Of a DNA stretch of 64,000 nt, positions 58,976-64,000 are shown piece by piece. The stretch comes from Sphingomonas sp. PP-CE-1G-424. Its GTDB lineage: Bacteria > Pseudomonadota > Alphaproteobacteria > Sphingomonadales > Sphingomonadaceae. The position numbers were made by a program, and so were the translations under genes. Position 1 is the stretch's first letter. The number at the start of each line of letters is the position of its first letter. A model generated the notes under the pieces. The model was given only the letters and a program-made list of their open reading frames with translations. It searched no databases and was not told where the DNA came from. The stretch covers positions 35,240 to 99,239 of the forward strand of contig NZ_SLXW01000008.1 of assembly GCF_004341085.1 (NCBI RefSeq), given 5' to 3'.

Positions 58976-60643
58976 ATGATTGATCGACTAGTACTGAAAT
59001 TCGGCGCGGGGTCGGGAGAGCCACCTTTGGAATTAGCCCCAACGGCCATTACCGTGTTCGTGGGTCCTAATAATTCAGGAAAAAGTAAGGCGATTGCCGA
59101 GATTGCTGCGCAGTGCACAAACGGCACTTCTAATCATTCCGACGTCATTCTTGATAAGATAAACTTTTCTAATGAATATAGTGATGTAGACGAATTTATA
59201 AAAGGCATAACATTGCCCAGTCCAACTGGGGAGCCAACGGACCCTAATTACATATATGTCAGGACGCGTGGCGGTGGGGCTCAAAATGTTCCTCTCGAGA
59301 TAGTTAAGCACGCTTTATCAAATCCTAATGAGGCCGACGCACGGGCATATTTCGCTGAATATTATATGGGCGGTCAAACCTTAGTATTAAACGGTCGTAA
59401 TCGCATTGATCTTGTCAACGATCAGGCAGGGGGTGACCTTCAGCAGAGGCCGATAACGAGTTTTCAGACTCTATTCCGGAATGATGATCTTAGGAAAGAA
59501 TATAGCGATGTTGTTTACGCGAGTCTCAATGCTCATGCTGTAATCGATCCTACAAATCTTGGTAAGCTAAGACTCAGGCTTTCGCCGACCGCGTCGTCGC
59601 CGGCATTGGAGCGGGGCCTCGGAAACGATTCAGTCGCATTCCACTCATTAGCCCTCCCGATTGAGCGGGCCAGCGACGGGACAAAGGCCTTCACCGGTAT
59701 ACTGGCAGAGATATTCGCCGGAGACCCGCGGATCCTGCTGATGGACGAACCGGAAGCGTTTTTGCATCCTTCCTTGGCGTTCAATCTGGGGCGAGAAATT
59801 GCACAATCGCTAGCAGCAACTGCTAAGCGAATGTTTGTCTCAACGCACAGTCCTCAATTTTTGATGGGGTGCATCCAGTCAGGCGTTCCACTAAATGTCG
59901 TGAGATTGACGTATAAGGACCGCGTTCCGACAGCCAGGCTGCTGCCTAGTAGTGATATCGCTAAGCTTATGAGAAATCCCTTGCTGAGGTCTACTGGTGT
60001 AATCTCAGCACTGTTTTTTGAAAGTGTTGTAGTCACCGAAGCAGACCCCGATCGGGCTTTCTATCAGGAAGTAAACGAGCGTTTGTTAAGACTTGGTAGA
60101 GGAATACCAAATTGCATATTTTTGAACGCTCAAAATAAACAGACAATACCAACTATAATCTCACCGCTAAGGCAGTTAGGTATACCCGCGGCTGCTATAT
60201 ATGACGTTGACTTTGTGAAAGACGGAGGGGGGGTGGCTACCCGTTTTATGGATGCTGCCGGAATCCCTATTCTAGCTCAAAATGGTCTTACTTCTATACG
60301 TGCCGCCTTAGCGATTGCGTTACTCCGGGCAGATGGTGGGTATAAAATAAATGGTGGTATCGCGGTTTTGCCCAGCGACGAACGCGGTGCAGCGGTAGAC
60401 TATTTTGATCAGTTGGACGCCTACGGTGCTTTTGTCGTCCGCGGGGGGGAGTTAGAGTCATGGTTGAAATATCTCGGTATTTCGGGCCATGGGCCTAGCT
60501 GGCTGATTGGAATGTTTGAACGCATGGGAGAAGATCCTTTGTCCGTCGACTTTATTAGTCCTGACGATAGCGACGTTTGGTCGTTTATCGATTCGGTTGC
60601 GGCCTGGCTGCGTAATCCGGACCGGAAGGGCATACCAGTGTAG
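58976..60643 (+). CDS. OLD-like ATPase with C-terminal TOPRIM-type domain (candidate defence gene)
   Basis: A 555-residue protein with an ABC-type ATPase like OLD/AAA_15/AAA_21. Walker A is GPNNSGKS (residues 30-37), Walker B RILLMDEPEAFLHP (near 252), and the H-loop FVSTHSPQF near 287. The C-terminal part has SVVVTEADPDRAFYQEVNER (near 350) and AAIYDVDFVKDGG (near 405), resembling the Glu and DxD of a TOPRIM nuclease. OLD-type single-protein systems can block phage infection. The gene is visibly AT-richer than the flanks, a sign of separate origin, and lies in a prophage without partner genes. Function is inferred, not shown. Confidence 0.78.
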   Translation: MIDRLVLKFGAGSGEPPLELAPTAITVFVGPNNSGKSKAIAEIAAQCTNGTSNHSDVILDKINFSNEYSDVDEFIKGITLPSPTGEPTDPNYIYVRTRGGGAQNVPLEIVKHALSNPNEADARAYFAEYYMGGQTLVLNGRNRIDLVNDQAGGDLQQRPITSFQTLFRNDDLRKEYSDVVYASLNAHAVIDPTNLGKLRLRLSPTASSPALERGLGNDSVAFHSLALPIERASDGTKAFTGILAEIFAGDPRILLMDEPEAFLHPSLAFNLGREIAQSLAATAKRMFVSTHSPQFLMGCIQSGVPLNVVRLTYKDRVPTARLLPSSDIAKLMRNPLLRSTGVISALFFESVVVTEADPDRAFYQEVNERLLRLGRGIPNCIFLNAQNKQTIPTIISPLRQLGIPAAAIYDVDFVKDGGGVATRFMDAAGIPILAQNGLTSIRAALAIALLRADGGYKINGGIAVLPSDERGAAVDYFDQLDAYGAFVVRGGELESWLKYLGISGHGPSWLIGMFERMGEDPLSVDFISPDDSDVWSFIDSVAAWLRNPDRKGIPV

Positions 60644-60808
60644 CCAAGTTAGTGATGCTTTCGCCTGCAACATTCTGTGCGTCAGTGGCACATCCGGGTA
60701 TTGGCTCATAGTCGTGACAATACCCGGATTTGGCGCGTCGACTACGCGCTAGGTCCTAGCCGAAACTTGAAATTTTCTCTATGTTCCTAGCGGGGATCCG
60801 GGGGAACG

Positions 60809-61213
60809 ATGGGCGTATATTCAGAGGTGTTACCGGCGCGAGCGAGCCGAAAGCAGCAGGCGCTCGATTTCATATCCGACTATATCCTCGAGCACGGTCG
60901 CAGTCCCGCAATGCGTGAGATCGCACTGGCGCTGGACGTTAGCGACACCCGGGCGAAGGCGTTGGTGAAGAAGCTGGCGTTCGAGAAGATGATCGAACGC
61001 GCGGCCGGCGCGCAACGCGCGATCACCGTGCCCGGGTTGCTCGAGCGGCAGCTGCTCGATCGGATGCGCCAGATGGGCGTCGTCTTGAACGAGGACTTCG
61101 CTGGCGCCGATCGCGTGCTGCCGTTACCACAAGGTCATCTCCCGCTCGTCGCGATCCTCGAGCATATCCCTGACGTCGACGCCGGGGATCCTCATGCCAT
61201 ACCTACCTACTGA
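60809..61213 (+). CDS. LexA-type DNA-binding domain protein
   Basis: A 134-residue protein whose N-terminal 75 residues form a LexA-like winged helix: KQQALDFISDYILEHGRSPA, then MREIALALDVSDTRAKALVK. It lacks the C-terminal peptidase of LexA. The remaining half is not recognised. Overlaps the next gene by 20 bases. Likely a phage transcriptional regulator. Confidence 0.65.
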   Translation: MGVYSEVLPARASRKQQALDFISDYILEHGRSPAMREIALALDVSDTRAKALVKKLAFEKMIERAAGAQRAITVPGLLERQLLDRMRQMGVVLNEDFAGADRVLPLPQGHLPLVAILEHIPDVDAGDPHAIPTY

Positions 61214-61814
61214 CGAAGCGCCTTCGCTTGCTGAAGCGCTCGAACGCGAGCGGCAGCGCGTCGCGCACCTGGTGCTCGGCGAACCGCGTCCGAAACCCAA
61301 GGGTGCGAACCGGCTTAAGAAGGGCAAGGCGCCGGCGATCGTCACGCTCGAGCCCGGCATAGAGGAGCGCGTGCTGCTGCGTGAGCGCTGGTCGCACAAG
61401 ACGAACGGCACGGCCGAGACGCACGAGCACGCCGCGGTACAGGCGCGACGGGAGGGTGCGCTCGCCCGCCTCGTCGCGACCGGCGCGATCGACGCGCACC
61501 AGCTCGCCGCGGCCGATCAGATCGCGGAAGCGTACCATTCCATCACGGCCGAAGTTGCGGTGCGCACTGCGAACTTGGAACCGCGCAGCTCCGGTGGCGG
61601 TCCGCACAGCGCTTCGCACGCGCCAATCGCTGCCGTGATTCGGGAGCGCGCATACGCACGTTGGCGCGACGCAGTTGCTCCGCATGCCCTCATGCTGCTC
61701 GCGATCATTGTCGACGACATGGCGTTGACGACGGCCGCGCGGGACTGGCGGCTTTCCAACCGACGGGCGCGATCGATCCTGGTCTCGGCGCTGGACAGCT
61801 GGAAGCGCTGCTAG
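61194..61814 (+). CDS. Phage hypothetical protein with C-terminal HTH
   Basis: A 206-residue protein. The N-terminal half is basic and charged (RPKPKGANRLKKGKAP). The C-terminal end has LMLLAIIVDDMALTTAARDW, then RLSNRRARSILVSALDSW, a pattern like a helix-turn-helix closing region, and could be an antiterminator or late regulator. I would not name it further. Overlaps the LexA-like gene by 20 bases. Confidence 0.5.
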   Translation: MPYLPTDEAPSLAEALERERQRVAHLVLGEPRPKPKGANRLKKGKAPAIVTLEPGIEERVLLRERWSHKTNGTAETHEHAAVQARREGALARLVATGAIDAHQLAAADQIAEAYHSITAEVAVRTANLEPRSSGGGPHSASHAPIAAVIRERAYARWRDAVAPHALMLLAIIVDDMALTTAARDWRLSNRRARSILVSALDSWKRC

Positions 61815-61950
61815 GGGTGACCTTTGGGGAACTTCCCACAAGGACACCTGCCCAAACGGTCACGTAACTCGCAAATCGACCCCGCCACAGTTGCATCTGC
61901 TCGGCTTCGCTCACCCCCCTCGAGCACGCCGGCCCGCAGGGAGATCTGCA

Positions 61951-62217
61951 ATGCGTCATGATCGATCAGGAACGGATGCACGGCCTGCCCAGCCGAACTC
62001 GAATTTGGCCGATCAGCTCGAACGCATCACACCGCGGTTCGATGAGCTGACCCAACGAGCGCGGCTGGGCATTGATTCCACCGACGACTACAACGAGCTC
62101 GAGGAACTGGCGCAGGGAATCGCTCGCGACGTCGTCGCGCCGTTCCGTGGCACCGCCGGACGCGCTGCCCGTCCACCCCTCTATCTCAGTGCCGACGGCA
62201 CCAAGGCAGGCTGGTAA
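61951..62217 (+). CDS. Small phage hypothetical protein
   Basis: An 88-residue protein, charged and helical: LADQLERITPRFDELTQRAR, then LGIDSTDDYNELEELAQGIA. AGGGAGATCTGCA precedes the ATG at 61951. Its stop shares one base with the next gene's start. Not recognised. Confidence 0.55.
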   Translation: MRHDRSGTDARPAQPNSNLADQLERITPRFDELTQRARLGIDSTDDYNELEELAQGIARDVVAPFRGTAGRAARPPLYLSADGTKAGW

Positions 62218-62384
62218 TGGCTATCCCGCGCGAGGCTATTCGGCGTGCCGTCGACGCCGGACATCCGGACACCGCGCTGATCGGCGTGCCGGTCAGCTTG
62301 ATGCGCGAGATCCTGAGGTTCCTACCAGTGGAGACGATCGTCGCGATCACCGCGCCGACCGCGCCGCAGTGCACGCCGGCATGA
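62217..62384 (+). CDS. Small phage hypothetical protein
   Basis: A 55-residue protein: MAIPREAIRRAVDAGHPDTA, then LIGVPVSLMREILRFLPV. It starts at the ATG at 62217 (one-base overlap) and its stop overlaps the next ATG by 4 bases. The coupling on both sides suggests it is real. Not recognised. Confidence 0.55.
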   Translation: MAIPREAIRRAVDAGHPDTALIGVPVSLMREILRFLPVETIVAITAPTAPQCTPA

Positions 62385-63019
62385 CCACCAAGCCGCACCC
62401 CGCCGCGATCGATGTCGCCGGCACCCCGTACCTTCGGGACGCCAAGGGCAGCCTGGTTCCGCTCGCCGCGGTCAAGCCGGTCGACCTGCTCATGGACGAG
62501 ACGGTGCGCGCTATCCTTGCCGACGCGCGCGAACTGTCCGCCCTCGTCGCCGCGTTCAAGGTCCGGACGTTCGAGCGCGTCGGTGCCTTCCAGGCGCTGC
62601 TGGCGCAGGAGTACGGCACGACGGTCGGCGGGAAAAAGGGCAACATCACTCTGCTCACCTTCGACGGGCGCGAGCGGGCTCAGGTGCAGGTCGCCGACCT
62701 CCTCGAGTTCGGTCCGGAGCTGCAGGCCGCCAAGGTGCTGATCGACGAATGCCTGATGGGCTGGGCAGGCGGCACGCCGGTCGAGCTGCAGGCTGTGGTC
62801 AACGGCGTCTTCCAGGTCGACAAGGAAGGCCAGATCAACCGGGCCGAGCTGTTCCGCCTGCTCCGGCTGGACATCACCGACGTCCGCTGGCTGCGCGCCA
62901 TGGAGGCGATCAAGGACTCGATCCGCGTCATCGGTTCGCGCACCTACGTCCGCTTCTACGACCGCCCCGCGCACGACGCGCCGTGGCATCCGGTCACCAT
63001 CGATCTAGCGTCCGCCTGA
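62381..63019 (+). CDS. DUF3164 family phage protein
   Basis: A 212-residue protein of the DUF3164 family (common in Mu-like and other transposable or temperate phages). KKGNITLLTFDGRERAQVQV, then ELFRLLRLDITDVRWLRAM, and the ending with DSIRVIGSRTYVRFYDR are the family core. Function unknown, expressed from the early-to-late rightward block. Start ATG 62381. Confidence 0.85.
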   Translation: MTTKPHPAAIDVAGTPYLRDAKGSLVPLAAVKPVDLLMDETVRAILADARELSALVAAFKVRTFERVGAFQALLAQEYGTTVGGKKGNITLLTFDGRERAQVQVADLLEFGPELQAAKVLIDECLMGWAGGTPVELQAVVNGVFQVDKEGQINRAELFRLLRLDITDVRWLRAMEAIKDSIRVIGSRTYVRFYDRPAHDAPWHPVTIDLASA

Positions 63020-63024
63020 GCGCC

Positions 63025-63387
63025 GTGGGTAAGCTCAAGGCGATCGGCAGCACGCTGACCAGGCTGAAGCCGACCATGGGCTCCCTTGCCCCCGTCGAGC
63101 GCAGCGCCGACGCCGATCGCCGCCTCTTCAAGCCCTGGCACAAGTGGTACAAGTCGGCGCGCTGGCGTGCCCTGCGCGTGCTGGTGTTCACTCGGGACCT
63201 CTACACCTGCCAGTGGCCCGGCTGCGGCTTCACGACGGCCGACACGTCGCGCCTGGTCGCCGACCATTGCGAACCGCACCGCGGCGACGAGCGCCTCTTC
63301 TGGCTGTTCGCCAACCTGCAGACGCTCTGCAAGCCGTGCCATGACAAGCACAAGCAGCGTGCCGAGCGGGCTGCCTTCCTAGCCTGA
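63025..63387 (+). CDS. HNH endonuclease (phage packaging-associated)
   Basis: A 120-residue HNH nuclease. The zinc pair YTCQWPGCGF and the second CKPCHDKH flank VADHCEPHRGDERLFWLFAN, which carries the His/Asn catalytic core. Phages often place such a gene just before the terminase, where it assists packaging cleavage. The start is a GTG at 63025 with no clear ribosome site; ATG 63076 is an alternative. The 128-bp gap to the next gene is GC-rich with inverted repeats, a possible packaging site. Confidence 0.85.
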   Translation: MGKLKAIGSTLTRLKPTMGSLAPVERSADADRRLFKPWHKWYKSARWRALRVLVFTRDLYTCQWPGCGFTTADTSRLVADHCEPHRGDERLFWLFANLQTLCKPCHDKHKQRAERAAFLA

Positions 63388-63515
63388 CTCCGCGGGGCAG
63401 GGGGTGGGTCGACCCCTGGCCGGGGCCGACCCCCTGGACCCCTATGGCTCCCACGCGGAGATTATTTCCTCCTGGGTGTCCCCGGGTGCGTACTTTCGTG
63501 GCGGAGTGCTGATCG

Positions 63516-64000
63516 ATGGCAGTCCGCAAAACATCTGAAGAGTGGTCGCGCATTGAGCACGAATACTTGTCGGGTGACGATTCGATCAGGGAAATAGCTG
63601 ATCGGCACGAGATTTCCGAAGCGGCTATTCGCAAACGCGCGAAGCTGAAGGGCTGGGAACGGCCGGTTCGCACGCGCCAACCGGTGCGCACTTTGCTTCC
63701 CGCGCCGCGTATCGCGATCGCGGATCCCGTTGAGGTCCGCGAGCCGATCGACGCCGGCAAGATCGCCGAGAACGCCCGCCAGCTGGTCGCGCGCATGCTC
63801 GACGAGCTGGACGCGATCACGAGCTTCCAGGGCGAACTCGAGGAGTCGATCGAGATCGTCACCGCCAACGACGAGAACGACGCTCGGCGCGACGCGATGA
63901 TGAAAGCGGTGTCGCTGCCGGCGCGATCGCAGATCGTGAAGAACCTCGCTGCGTCGCTGAAGGTCATCAACGAGACGGCCGCGCCGACGAAGGGCAAGAA
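63516..64000 (+). CDS. Terminase small subunit-like protein (3' end outside window)
   Basis: The frame opens at ATG 63516 and is still open at the window edge, so it is partial. It reads MAVRKTSEEWSRIEHEYLSG, then DDSIREIADRHEISEAAIRK and RAKLKGWERP, a helix-turn-helix typical of terminase small subunits that recognise the packaging site. A later helical region has EPIDAGKIAENARQLVARML. It lies after an HNH gene, the usual order. About 161 residues are visible. Confidence 0.75.
   Translation, partial: MAVRKTSEEWSRIEHEYLSGDDSIREIADRHEISEAAIRKRAKLKGWERPVRTRQPVRTLLPAPRIAIADPVEVREPIDAGKIAENARQLVARMLDELDAITSFQGELEESIEIVTANDENDARRDAMMKAVSLPARSQIVKNLAASLKVINETAAPTKGK

Larger units (their letters stand above)
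50278..64000. mobile_element. Prophage, left end at ~50278, continues beyond window
   Basis: A block of short, tightly overlapping genes begins beside a tRNA-3'-end-like sequence. It includes an AlpA-like protein, a GapR homologue, CII-, Cro- and CI-like regulators, DUF3164, an HNH endonuclease and a terminase-small-subunit-like start. The layout is leftward early genes, switch, then rightward genes leading to packaging genes. No integrase is visible; it would have to lie beyond the right edge or be lost. The right end is outside the window. Confidence 0.85.

Noticed and set aside
63388..63515. Defined cos or pac site
   Set aside because: Inverted GC-rich repeats next to the terminase-like gene are suggestive, but nothing in the sequence identifies a cleavage site.

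Overview
The window is a GC-rich alphaproteobacterial chromosome segment. Several features suggest a Sphingomonas-like organism: the tail end of a gene-transfer-agent (GTA) cluster, a proline-linker OmpA, an EipA/DUF1134 protein, a MucR regulator, a GapR-like protein, DUF2793 and DUF4136 proteins, and short palindromic intergenic repeats of a kind common in sphingomonads. No gene here fixes the species.

Layout. 1-1.9 kb: last genes of a GTA-like tail module. 2-8 kb: OmpA porin, YgfZ, dihydroorotase (pyrC), EipA. 8.1-9.1 kb: tRNA-Ser(GCU) followed by an integrase stub and a frameshifted thioesterase, an old integration scar. 9.2-12 kb: a CLC-F type fluoride exporter preceded by a probable fluoride riboswitch, a VOC protein and a decayed mgtC. 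12-20.5 kb: a heavy-metal RND efflux operon (adaptor, CzcA-like pump, NodT-like channel) divergent from a FixL/FixJ-style two-component pair. 21-23 kb: a beta-helix polysaccharide-lyase-like protein and a secreted unknown. 23-27 kb: a TetR-controlled redox cluster (SDR, an internally deleted old yellow enzyme, a quinone-oxidoreductase-like MDR, an alpha/beta hydrolase). 27-33.3 kb: a hybrid histidine kinase, three small genes, a DAP-decarboxylase-like gene, a dienelactone hydrolase. 33.4-43.3 kb: MucR, a two-domain M16 peptidase, a CocE/NonD hydrolase, then a fused DegT aminotransferase/FAD monooxygenase coupled to a GT2 glycosyltransferase. 43.3-50.1 kb: two divergent L,D-transpeptidase-type genes, a HAD hydrolase, rpmJ, a DUF4136 lipoprotein, an M14 carboxypeptidase, gpmA, purE, purK.

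From about 50.28 kb to the right edge lies a prophage. It opens at a sequence matching a tRNA 3' end (probable att site). A leftward block follows: an AlpA-like gene, a PP-loop PAPS-reductase-like ATPase with a Cys-rich partner, a GapR homologue, small genes, a CII-like and a Cro/YdaS-like gene. A divergent CI-like repressor faces the Cro-like gene across two 18-bp operator-like palindromes. Rightward lie small genes, an AT-richer OLD-like ATPase/TOPRIM gene (candidate anti-phage cargo), a LexA-like regulator, DUF3164, an HNH endonuclease and the start of a terminase-small-subunit-like gene that runs off the window. No integrase gene is visible inside the window.

The items most worth following up are the aminotransferase-monooxygenase fusion with its glycosyltransferase, the prophage OLD-like gene, the fluoride riboswitch/CLC-F pair, and the prophage switch operators. 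Small decayed genes (integrase, two thioesterase relics, mgtC, old yellow enzyme, an IS5-like start) show that this chromosome region has been repeatedly edited by deletion.
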